DNA from: an uncultured Clostridia bacterium
GTDB lineage: Bacteria; Bacillota; Clostridia; Oscillospirales; Ruminococcaceae
Assembly: GCA_947627455.1 (NCBI GenBank)
Contig: CANQWC010000007.1
Coordinates: forward strand, 1 to 64,000
DNA length: 64,000 nt
Reading direction: 5' to 3'
Made by a program: the position numbers and the translations under genes. The notes below the pieces were generated by a model. It ran no database searches. It was not told the DNA's origin and saw nothing but the letters and a program-made list of their open reading frames with translations. Shown here one piece after another: positions 37,044 to 44,829 of the stretch; within the stretch, counting starts at the first letter, position 1; each line of letters begins with the position of its first letter.

Positions 37044-37578
37044 CCTCAGCGATCTTCTGAATGTGGTTAAGGACTACACCGACGCCGTTGCCGTTGGTGT
37101 TGTAGGGGAAGAACGTGATCGATGCGCGAACGTAGCAGCCCGCGTAAACATCTTCCGCGTCGACGATCTCTTCCATGTCGAGGTCAACGACCTGAGGGCG
37201 ACGGTTTCCGTTTTTGGCGCTGAGGTAGAAGCAACCCTCATATCCTGCACGCTCTGAAACATCGTCACCGTCATGAAGCGGGCTCTTGTAGTTGCCAGGG
37301 ATTTTGCCTTTCCACTTTTCCTGCTTGCCTTGCTCCTTGGCGTTTTCGATGGCTCTCTTTACTACACTGAGCGTGTCCTTGTTGCTCTTGTCGATGAGAA
37401 GAACACATTGATATTTTCCGCTCTCGCCGTACCTCTCAAAAAGATGAGGGTAAGAAAGTCGACACATACCAGTGCGGACCTTCGTGTCAGTGATTAACTT
37501 AGCTTTGTACTTTCCCATAGTTGATTTACTCCTTTTCTTTATCTTTGTAAAAATCTGCCCAAATATCGAATGAATCAA
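36961..37578 (-). CDS. DUF2815-like ssDNA-binding protein
   Basis: TGMCRLSYPHLFE...GKIPGNYKSPLHDGD...GCYVRASITFFPYNTNGNGVGVVLNHIQKI. Confidence 0.8.
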   Translation of the reverse strand: MIHSIFGQIFTKIKKRSKSTMGKYKAKLITDTKVRTGMCRLSYPHLFERYGESGKYQCVLLIDKSNKDTLSVVKRAIENAKEQGKQEKWKGKIPGNYKSPLHDGDDVSERAGYEGCFYLSAKNGNRRPQVVDLDMEEIVDAEDVYAGCYVRASITFFPYNTNGNGVGVVLNHIQKIAEGESLGGDISTADDDFGDDEDEDDDLLG

Positions 37579-37738
37579 GACAGTTGTCGCAGAGATCCAT
37601 CGTGCTCTGTACTATGCCTCGCACGCCTGTGACTTTCATTAAGCCGCTCGGGCGGTATTTGGTGCCGTCGCTATATTTGGTGACGCGTTTGTTCTCCATA
37701 TAAAAAGTTCCGCAACGATCACACTTTTTCGCTTGCAT
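37526..37738 (-). CDS. Small zinc-binding protein (70 aa)
   Basis: MQAKKCDRCGTFY...DLCDNCLDSFDIW. Confidence 0.65.
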   Translation of the reverse strand: MQAKKCDRCGTFYMENKRVTKYSDGTKYRPSGLMKVTGVRGIVQSTMDLCDNCLDSFDIWADFYKDKEKE

Positions 37739-37934
37739 GGTGTACCTTGCTCCCTTCTTGCAGCCATTTATCGAGCGATCTAAGGCAGTCATCGCAGAGG
37801 TCTTTGTGGGTTTCCTCAAGGCTCTCGTCATGCCTATTGCAAAGATTGATGCCGCCGAGTACCTCGCAATTTTTTGTTACCTGATTATTTTGATAGATTA
37901 CTCCGCATCTATCGCACTTTTTTACTCTTGCCAT
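37719..37934 (-). CDS. Small zinc-binding protein (71 aa), paralog of previous
   Basis: MARVKKCDRCGVIY...DLCDDCLRSLDKW. Confidence 0.65.
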   Translation of the reverse strand: MARVKKCDRCGVIYQNNQVTKNCEVLGGINLCNRHDESLEETHKDLCDDCLRSLDKWLQEGSKVHHASEKV

Positions 37935-37947
37935 GATTTACTCCTCC

Positions 37948-39180
37948 TTAATCGATAAAATCGGCGGCCGCAGGGTTGAATGTACCCCTCGGATCGTCCT
38001 CAGCCGCCAGCTTTGGTGCTCCTGGTGCTCGGGTTATAAGCCCCGCGTCTTCGATGATGCTCTTGAATTCTTTCTTGCCAAGCAGCGAGGACATTTTTGT
38101 GATTCCGAGCAGGCTGCGCTCGTAGATCAAAGCTTCGTTGTAGCCAGCCGCTTTGACAGCGTCGGCGACCTGAGCTTCGTCCGTATATTTTCGGGTCGGG
38201 CGCCCCTCGACGACTTTCCAGCCAGGTATCTGATGCCCCGCAAGGATAGAATCTATGGCGTACCGTTCCGCTTTTTTTGCGAAGTCTTGCAGAGGCTCCA
38301 GTCGCCGTAGTACTTCGCTCATCTCACTATCGGTAAGTAGCGCAGGATCCTTCACTGCCCATTCCCCGATATCGAGTACATATTCAGCACGAGCTCGGCA
38401 CCGTCCCGCAGCGGGGCAGAAGTGGGCGCGACACCAAGGACCATCAGGGTTGAAACATGCGTCGGGTCTGACAGCTTTTTCGGCCGCGGGTCTTACGATC
38501 GTGTCGGCCCATTCGACAAGCGTATTTGCGAGCATTTCCTCTTCGGTGACTGAATCAAGGCGAGGCTGATAGATTACCATTTTGACTTTTGTGTTCGGCG
38601 TGACCTCATAAACGGCGTCAAATTCGTTGAGTGCGCCCAGAGCATAAAGTCGTATCTGAGGATTATCCACGGCAGAAACGGGGACGCCCTTACCGTATTT
38701 CAAGTCGATAACCTCAAGGCAATCCTCGCCGACGATTATCACGTCGGACGTACCGAAGCCCTCGGGGACGAACCGACTAAAGTCAACGCGCTTTTCGGTC
38801 ATAATTACGGCCGCACGATCCGTCGCTCTAATTGCTGCAAATTCCTCGGCGACATAATCAGCGTAGGGCTCGAGGATTTTGCACATGCCTTGAAAGCTCC
38901 CAGGCATCAGCGGGTTATCGGCGTAAAACTGATCTACGCTTGGTTTGAGCTTTTCAAGCTCGGCGTCGCGTTCAACATCGGTCAGATCCCCGACGGTTCC
39001 GCTGATGAGTATTTCAGCCACGGCATGAGCGAGGCGGCCTTCCTCAGTTGAGGGCGTGCGCCGTTCAGGATAGAGCGCCGCGAGCCTTGCAGAGCCAGGA
39101 CAGTTAATCCAGCGCTCGGCCGAGCTCGCCGAAAGAAAAGCGTGTTGCGGTGTCTCGGCTGATTTTGATAGATTACTCAC
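37948..39180 (-). CDS. DUF2800 / PD-(D/E)XK nuclease-like protein
   Basis: LSASSAERWINCPGSARL...EDCLEVIDLKYGKGVPV. Confidence 0.85.
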   Translation of the reverse strand: MSNLSKSAETPQHAFLSASSAERWINCPGSARLAALYPERRTPSTEEGRLAHAVAEILISGTVGDLTDVERDAELEKLKPSVDQFYADNPLMPGSFQGMCKILEPYADYVAEEFAAIRATDRAAVIMTEKRVDFSRFVPEGFGTSDVIIVGEDCLEVIDLKYGKGVPVSAVDNPQIRLYALGALNEFDAVYEVTPNTKVKMVIYQPRLDSVTEEEMLANTLVEWADTIVRPAAEKAVRPDACFNPDGPWCRAHFCPAAGRCRARAEYVLDIGEWAVKDPALLTDSEMSEVLRRLEPLQDFAKKAERYAIDSILAGHQIPGWKVVEGRPTRKYTDEAQVADAVKAAGYNEALIYERSLLGITKMSSLLGKKEFKSIIEDAGLITRAPGAPKLAAEDDPRGTFNPAAADFID

Positions 39181-39662
39181 GGGCCATACTCCTTTGCATA
39201 TTCTTCGTCGGACATGCTTTTTACCGCCTTGGCCTTGTCCAGCGCGACGCCGTAGTCGGCCGCTTTGAGCCCTGAGAAGTTGTCCGCGCCGAACGATGAA
39301 AGAATTGCTTTCACCGCATCGCGACGGCTTGCTTTCATCAGTTCGTTGAGAGCTGCGCGTACTTCGGTCGCAGAGATCACATCAAACGGCGGCTCATCGG
39401 CTTCTTCGGCCTTTGGCTTATTCTTTTCGGCCTTGGGCTTTGACGGCTTCTCACTGGGCGCCTGCTTCGTCTGAGCGTGTTCCTCGGGCTCGGTATCCGA
39501 CTTGGCCGAGCCTATCTTGAGTTTGCGGTCGCGCTCTGCTTCGTCCGCGGTAGCTATCTCGACAAAGCCTCCGCTATCTTCGGGGGTCTCGATTACACGA
39601 GATAGCCTCGGGAGTTCTTTGAGCAGGTCGCTCAGACTGTTGAATTCAAGCGTGATTTTCAT
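39177..39662 (-). CDS. Phage hypothetical protein
   Basis: 161 aa in replication operon. Confidence 0.55.
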   Translation of the reverse strand: MKITLEFNSLSDLLKELPRLSRVIETPEDSGGFVEIATADEAERDRKLKIGSAKSDTEPEEHAQTKQAPSEKPSKPKAEKNKPKAEEADEPPFDVISATEVRAALNELMKASRRDAVKAILSSFGADNFSGLKAADYGVALDKAKAVKSMSDEEYAKEYGP

Positions 39663-40194
39663 CTGCGTTTCCTCCTATATCGTAGGTTGTGTTTTGTTCT
39701 ATGCCGAGAATGTCCTGATTTTCATCGTCAATATCGAGGCGGTACGTTATGCCGTCTTTTTCGGCGCTGACCACGCCGTTGCCATACCCGATACTCTTAA
39801 TCCCGAAAAGTTGTTGCATCACGAAAAAATCTTCCGCTGCACGCCATGCAAACTTCTTTCGCAAATCGCAAGGATCCTCGAAGGTTTTGTTTCTGCGGTG
39901 GGCGTTTCGCCCGTATCTGCGCATCAGCATAATGAGCACACGGTCGGCTCTGATGTCGTAAAGCGCTTTCCCTTCTTCTTCGTCACCGCTGTACAGATCA
40001 TCGACATAATCTTCAAATTTTTTAGTCGCATCATGAAGCAAGTCGTCGAGTAGATAGGTCAATTGAATGCGCCGCTGCTCTTCGTTTTGATCTTCGCTCT
40101 CAGCCAATTCGACGATGGTTTCGGATAGTGCGGCGGCCTGCTTATACAGCTGAATGAGTTCGCCTTCGAGATAATCTTTATCAATTTCTTTCAT
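39646..40194 (-). CDS. Phage hypothetical protein
   Basis: 182 aa. Confidence 0.5.
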   Translation of the reverse strand: MKEIDKDYLEGELIQLYKQAAALSETIVELAESEDQNEEQRRIQLTYLLDDLLHDATKKFEDYVDDLYSGDEEEGKALYDIRADRVLIMLMRRYGRNAHRRNKTFEDPCDLRKKFAWRAAEDFFVMQQLFGIKSIGYGNGVVSAEKDGITYRLDIDDENQDILGIEQNTTYDIGGNADENHA

Positions 40195-40643
40195 TTCTTG
40201 TCGCTCCTTTTTAGTTTATTTCCGAGGTATTCCCCGCACACGTCGGGTGAGTTGAGACACGGGCCGCTGCGCTTTTCGGGGCAATTATTACGTTTTCGGC
40301 AGAAATAGCAACACCGATTTCCGTGAAAATGATCGCAGTTGAATATCTTGCATTGTTTCTGATCGCCCCTGCTCGCGTTGTATTTTTTCATAATAGCCTT
40401 GTCTCGCTCGATGCAAGCCGCGCATCGAGTTTGATTGGGTAAGGCGGGAGCTTTCCGACAACGAATACAGAGCCCGTCATTCAGTGAACGCTCTCGCAGT
40501 CGCTTAGCCTGCACACGGGAATTGAATTGGCGATAACACTGGTCGCTACAATACTTTTTTCTTGAATTCTCGGCCGTGAATTCTCGGCCGCAATTCGGGC
40601 AGATTTTTTTGAAGAGTATTCTTATTTCGGCCATCAACGCCAC
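40191..40643 (-). CDS. Zinc-finger hypothetical protein
   Basis: CPNCGREFTAENSRKKYCSDQC...CIRCRKAPALPNQTRCAAC. Confidence 0.6.
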   Translation of the reverse strand: MALMAEIRILFKKICPNCGREFTAENSRKKYCSDQCYRQFNSRVQAKRLRERSLNDGLCIRCRKAPALPNQTRCAACIERDKAIMKKYNASRGDQKQCKIFNCDHFHGNRCCYFCRKRNNCPEKRSGPCLNSPDVCGEYLGNKLKRSDKK

Positions 40644-40730
40644 CGCCTTTCAAAGCGCTTTGTTCTCGGCGTACAGCTTTCAAAAGGGCACCGCCAAGAA
40701 ATAGAGCTTGATTTTTTGATATGTTGCTGC

Positions 40731-41426
40731 TCATTCGCAGGCTCCTTTCGTGATTTGTTCTGAGAAGTAGCCCGCGGCCCAATTTTTTGCCGCTTCGAGC
40801 GTATCAAATAAACGAGACCGCTGATTCTTTTGGCCGTTTATGTGGGCGTCAATCATTTCCTCGGTGACGACTATGTAGCGATCTTCATCGGGAATTTCGT
40901 TGGTACCTATGCGAATTGACGAATAACTCTCAATCAGGTTGTGGTTGGTTGCGAAGCCAACGCGAAAGATAAGCGCGACCGTCTTTTGAGCAGTCATGTC
41001 GTAGACCTGCATTAAATCCTTCGCGTCGATTTTTCTGTCCGCGGGCTTAAACAGCAAAGCCTTAGAGTAGTGCTTACCCGAGCCGCTGAGCTCACCTATA
41101 CGGTCGAGAATTCCAAAGACCCGCTCTTTTTCAACGCCCAAGAGCTCATCTGCGACACGCTGAAGCAGAATGCCAGAACCGACAATCGGGTCGGGGCCGC
41201 CGTTGAGATAAATCGAGCTGGCAAGATAATTGTACGCTTTGCCCTTGAGCTTGCCTTCTTCGTCAATCACCATGACGATATCATCGCCGAGCTTCGTGGG
41301 CACGGTTTCTATGTATCCGCCGACCATTCCTTGAATTTCGTCGAGGTTTAGCGGACGCTGGGGCGTGCCCTTAATTCTCACATTGCCGAGGTGATCAATT
41401 TGAATGACACATCTTTCTTTTGACAT
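40731..41426 (-). CDS. DUF3846-like protein with C-terminal extension
   Basis: MVGGYIETVPTKLGDDIVMVIDEEGKLKGKAYN...DPIVGSGIL. Confidence 0.6.
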   Translation of the reverse strand: MSKERCVIQIDHLGNVRIKGTPQRPLNLDEIQGMVGGYIETVPTKLGDDIVMVIDEEGKLKGKAYNYLASSIYLNGGPDPIVGSGILLQRVADELLGVEKERVFGILDRIGELSGSGKHYSKALLFKPADRKIDAKDLMQVYDMTAQKTVALIFRVGFATNHNLIESYSSIRIGTNEIPDEDRYIVVTEEMIDAHINGQKNQRSRLFDTLEAAKNWAAGYFSEQITKGACE

Positions 41427-41447
41427 CTCTTACACTCCTTTCCGAAA

Positions 41448-41464
41448 ATCCTATATTTTAGGAT
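41448..41464. promoter_or_regulatory. Operator-like palindrome O1
   Basis: ATCCTATATTTTAGGAT. Confidence 0.75.
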
Positions 41465-41673
41465 TTTTCAGGTATAAAAATAAGATTAAGCGGTATCCCT
41501 GAAATTTCGCTGATTTTTACCAGAAGCGGCATCGCGGGATATGAACGATCCTGCTCCCAGTTATAGACGGTCGACGGGTCAACGCCGAGAGCGTCTGCAA
41601 AAGCGGCCTGGGACATGTTCGCATTTGCGCGGCAAGCTCTAAGCTTAACGCAGGGCTTTTCTACTACTACCAT
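41458..41673 (-). CDS. Cro/CI-type HTH regulator
   Basis: MSQAAFADALGVDPSTVYNWEQDRSYPAMPLLVKISEI. Confidence 0.85.
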   Translation of the reverse strand: MVVVEKPCVKLRACRANANMSQAAFADALGVDPSTVYNWEQDRSYPAMPLLVKISEISGIPLNLIFIPEKS

Positions 41674-41688
41674 ACTGTCTCCTTTCTA

Positions 41689-41705
41689 ATCCTATATTTT
41701 AGGAT
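41689..41705. promoter_or_regulatory. Operator-like palindrome O2, identical to O1
   Basis: ATCCTATATTTTAGGAT. Confidence 0.8.
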
Positions 41706-41749
41706 TTTGTAGCTAAAACTTTGCCCCTCTTCTTTCGGGGTACAGCTCT

Positions 41750-41778
41750 ATTATAATCCTATTATTTTGGATTGTCAA
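41750..41778 (-). promoter_or_regulatory. Leftward early promoter with embedded operator O3
   Basis: TTGACA (41778-41773) - ATCCAAAATAATAGGAT (17 bp) - TATAAT (41755-41750). Confidence 0.85.
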
Positions 41779-41808
41779 TACTTTTTTCGGAAATTTTTAA
41801 GAAAACTC

Positions 41809-41837
41809 TTGAATTTTTTCGGAGAATAGTATATAAT
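41809..41837 (+). promoter_or_regulatory. Rightward repressor promoter
   Basis: TTGAAT (41809-41814) N17 TATAAT (41832-41837), 31 bp before ATG 41868. Confidence 0.75.
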
Positions 41838-41867
41838 AAGCTCAACCCCTTGAAAGGAGCGGATATA

Positions 41868-42248
41868 ATGTCGGAAGAAGAAATGAAAAAGTGTTTTGCC
41901 TCAAACATTGAATACTTTATTAAATTGACTGGGCAGCAGCAGCGAGATGTTGCCGCCGCGCTCGGAGTTGCGCCCACGACGTTTAACACTTGGTGCGTTG
42001 GTAAAATTTTGCCGACCTTGCCAAAACTGCAAATGATCGCAGATTATTTTAGCATTCAGGTTGAGGATCTGATTCAGCCGTTAGTTGGCCGTAAGCCAAA
42101 GGCAAGGATCGAGCTTACCCCAGAAGAAAACAGTATCCTTCGGGCATACCGTTCAGCGGACGAGGGCCTTAAAGATGCGGTCGCTAAGCTTCTCGACGTG
42201 GATCGGGAAAAAGGGCACGCCGAGTCATCGGTTGCATCGGTAGGGTGA
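41868..42248 (+). CDS. Phage repressor, HTH type without visible peptidase domain
   Basis: GAAAGGAG RBS; QQQRDVAAALGVAPTTFNTWCVGKILPTLPKLQMIADYF. Confidence 0.82.
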   Translation: MSEEEMKKCFASNIEYFIKLTGQQQRDVAAALGVAPTTFNTWCVGKILPTLPKLQMIADYFSIQVEDLIQPLVGRKPKARIELTPEENSILRAYRSADEGLKDAVAKLLDVDREKGHAESSVASVG

Positions 42249-42287
42249 TTTATATCGATTTTGGTAAAAAGTAAAGGAGTTATTAAA

Positions 42288-42755
42288 ATGAAAAAATTGA
42301 TCATTATCTCAGTCATTGCTTTAGTCGCTTTGTGCTTGTGCGCTTGCGGATCAGAGGAGCCGCCCGTTGTGCTTGACTTTTCTGAGCCGACCGCGTTTGC
42401 AAAGGAAATCGATATCACGGGTCTGCGAATGCATTACGGCGATCTTCAAAGCGTTACTCAGAACGGCGACAAAGTAATTATAAAAGCAAAGATCACCTCA
42501 AATCTTACGAATGAGATGACCGTCAAGCAAAACTATTTGGCCGTAGCCGATTTGATTAGATTAAACGGCTTTAATACAGCGGGTGAGATCGAATACTGGG
42601 CCGTAGCCGATATGACCGACGGGTCTGAATCTAAAGTCGTTCAATTTACTCTCGATAAAATAACTATTGATGGCATTTATAATGAGACCATACTTTCAAC
42701 CGATGTCGGCGACTATGCCACTGACGTTTGGATCCACCCGAGTTTGCAATCTTAA
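42288..42755 (+). CDS. Prophage-encoded lipoprotein
   Basis: MKKLIIISVIALVALCLCACGSEEP lipobox; between repressor and recombinase. Confidence 0.75.
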   Translation: MKKLIIISVIALVALCLCACGSEEPPVVLDFSEPTAFAKEIDITGLRMHYGDLQSVTQNGDKVIIKAKITSNLTNEMTVKQNYLAVADLIRLNGFNTAGEIEYWAVADMTDGSESKVVQFTLDKITIDGIYNETILSTDVGDYATDVWIHPSLQS

Positions 42756-42773
42756 AGATAGGAGGGCATCGCC

Positions 42774-44237
42774 GTGAATGGCGTGATATATGCGAGATAT
42801 AGTGCAGGACCTCGACAGACGGACCAATCAATAGAGGGCCAGGTCGCAGAGTGCATGGAATATGCATCGCAGAAGGGGATTGACATCATCGAAGTATATG
42901 CCGATCGCCACGTCTCGGGAAAATATGTCGAAGGGCGCTGGGAATTTCAGCGAATGCTCAGGGACGCTCAGACGCATAAATTTCAAGTCGTGATTGTCTG
43001 GAAAATTGATCGTTTCGGCCGAAATCGTGAGGACATTGCTATCGCAAAAATGACTTTGCGCCGCGCTGGCGTAAAGTTAATGTATGCAGCTGAATCGGTA
43101 CCAGAAGGCCCCGAGGGTATCATGCTTGAGACCGTGCTTGAAGGCCTCGCAGAATTCTACTCGGCCGAGCTCAGGCAAAAAATAGTGAGAGGCCTCAGAG
43201 AAAATATGAAAAAGGGCCTCACCGTCGGGGGTCCTTTGCCTATCGGCTATAAAAGAGAAGATCGTCGTGTTGTCGTAGATCCTGAGACCGCCCCTCTTGC
43301 AAAAGAAGTTTTTGAGATGTACGATCGCGGCGAGAAAATGCAAGATATTGTGGCCTTTCTTAATGCTCACGATGTCCGAGGGGTACGAGGTGCCAAAGCG
43401 ACGCCCGCGCTCGTGTACCGAATGCTCCGAAATCCACGCTACCTCGGAATTTTCGATCAGTACGACATTGAGCTGAGGGTCGAGCCTATAATTACCAGGG
43501 ATCTTTTTGAATCCGTGGCCACGAAATTTCCGAAGAAACATCAAAACGCGGCTAATAAGGCCTTAGAAGATTATAAGCTTTCCTGCAAGTGTTTTTGTGG
43601 GTATTGTGGGGCCCTGCTCGTCGGAGAATGCGGTCGAAGTAAATCGGGCGTCGTATATCATTATTATAAGTGTGCGATTAAAAAGCGAGGCGGTCACTGC
43701 GAGCTGGCAACGGTTCCGCGGGATTTACTCGAAAAAACTGTCCTCGATGCCACTCTTGAAGATATGCTCACCGATGAGACTTTAGAAGCAATCATCGATG
43801 GGGCGATGGAAGTACAAGCCAATGATGAAAAAAACGACCCTGTCGTGCTACTTAGTAAGCAGCTCGACCAGAATCGTCGCAAGAGGGAAAATTTAGTTTT
43901 ATCTATGGAAAATTGCCCCGCCTCAACAACTATCGCAAAGAGGCTGTCCGAGCTCGAAAAAGAGGCCTCAGAGCTCGAGAATGAGATTGCGCGGGAAAAG
44001 TTACGCAGCACTCACCTGAGCCGCGATATCCTCGCTGAGTGGCTTTATAGCTTTAAGCAGGGCGATAAGCACGATGAAGAATATGTCTCTCGAATTTTCG
44101 ACCTGTTTATCGCAAAGGTCGCCGTGTTCAACGATAAAATAGTAATCTATTACAATGTCACGGATAAAGAATCGCCCGTACCCGAGGGTGTTCGGATACG
44201 GACGATTTGGTGGAGCATACGGGATTCGAACCCGTGA
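42774..44237 (+). CDS. Large serine recombinase (phage integrase)
   Basis: YARYSAGPRQTDQSIEGQ...VIVWKIDRFGRN...Recombinase and zinc-ribbon domains; 3' end runs into tRNA-Ala. Confidence 0.95.
   Translation: MNGVIYARYSAGPRQTDQSIEGQVAECMEYASQKGIDIIEVYADRHVSGKYVEGRWEFQRMLRDAQTHKFQVVIVWKIDRFGRNREDIAIAKMTLRRAGVKLMYAAESVPEGPEGIMLETVLEGLAEFYSAELRQKIVRGLRENMKKGLTVGGPLPIGYKREDRRVVVDPETAPLAKEVFEMYDRGEKMQDIVAFLNAHDVRGVRGAKATPALVYRMLRNPRYLGIFDQYDIELRVEPIITRDLFESVATKFPKKHQNAANKALEDYKLSCKCFCGYCGALLVGECGRSKSGVVYHYYKCAIKKRGGHCELATVPRDLLEKTVLDATLEDMLTDETLEAIIDGAMEVQANDEKNDPVVLLSKQLDQNRRKRENLVLSMENCPASTTIAKRLSELEKEASELENEIAREKLRSTHLSRDILAEWLYSFKQGDKHDEEYVSRIFDLFIAKVAVFNDKIVIYYNVTDKESPVPEGVRIRTIWWSIRDSNP
44208..44216. 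other. Predicted prophage attR core (TGGTGGAGC)
   Basis: Identical to 3562-3570, overlaps tRNA-Ala 3' end. Confidence 0.65.
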
Positions 44238-44283
44238 CCTCCACACTGCCAGTGTGGCGCGCTTCCAACTGCGCTAATACCCC
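44211..44283 (-). tRNA. tRNA-Ala(GGC)
   Basis: GGGGTATTAGCGCAGTTGGAAGCGCGCCACACTGGCAGTGTGGAGGTCACGGGTTCGAATCCCGTATGCTCCA folds as cloverleaf; anticodon GGC. Confidence 0.93.
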
Positions 44284-44468
44284 TTACCCGACTATGATAG
44301 CACATCGCGAGAAAGATTTCAAGTGTTTTTTGAAAAAATATTAAAAATTTTTCTTGACATCTGCCGCTTGAATTTGTCATTTTTGTTGAGATGCCGTTCA
44401 CCGCTGCCGAAAGCGCCTTTTCGGGGCATCGCAAAAACAGGGGAGTGCACCCCCTGAATCGCGTTATT

Positions 44469-44723
44469 TCAGCCTTTGAGGCCTCTCGACTGCCTGTCCA
44501 TATCCTCAACAACGATGTCATAAATCTCGCCGAGGGAACGGCAATATTCCAGAACTTTCCACGGCTCATTGGTATGGAAGTGAATTTTGATGAGGTCCTC
44601 ATCGCCGACCGCAAGGAGCGAATCGCCCTTGAAGTGTTCGGTAAAGTAGTCAAAAATCTCGTCCTCGTCGAGGTTTTCGCCCTCGATAAGAAGCTGGGTA
44701 TCGTATCTGTATTCGGTTTCCAT
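44469..44723 (-). CDS. Small protein resembling C-terminal domain of DAK/DegV-linked kinase family
   Basis: METEYRYDTQLLIEGENLDEDEIFDYFTEHFKGDSLLAVGDEDLIKIHFHTNEPWKVLEYC. Confidence 0.6.
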   Translation of the reverse strand: METEYRYDTQLLIEGENLDEDEIFDYFTEHFKGDSLLAVGDEDLIKIHFHTNEPWKVLEYCRSLGEIYDIVVEDMDRQSRGLKG

Positions 44724-44797
44724 GTCGACCGTCCTTTCTTTTTTATCAGTATAGCACATTTCCCGCCGCGTGGCAAGAGGTTTTTGATATTCGCCGT

Positions 44798-44824
44798 GAA
44801 AAAATCCCCGCGATGGCGGGGACT
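44798..44824 (-). terminator. Rho-independent terminator downstream of mrp-like gene
   Basis: CCCCGC-catc-GCGGGG-ATTTTTT (minus strand). Confidence 0.8.
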
Positions 44825-44829
44825 TTTCA

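Larger units (their letters stand above)
3562..44216. mobile_element. Complete siphovirus-type prophage (~40.65 kb)
   Basis: Lysis, tail, head, packaging, replication and lysogeny modules in order, bounded by 9-bp direct repeats, with serine recombinase next to tRNA-Ala. Confidence 0.93.

Noticed and set aside
40546-40782. 78-aa ORF between the DUF3846-like and zinc-finger genes
   Set aside because: Overlaps a better zinc-finger ORF in another frame; a shorter form from 40734 is possible but unsupported.
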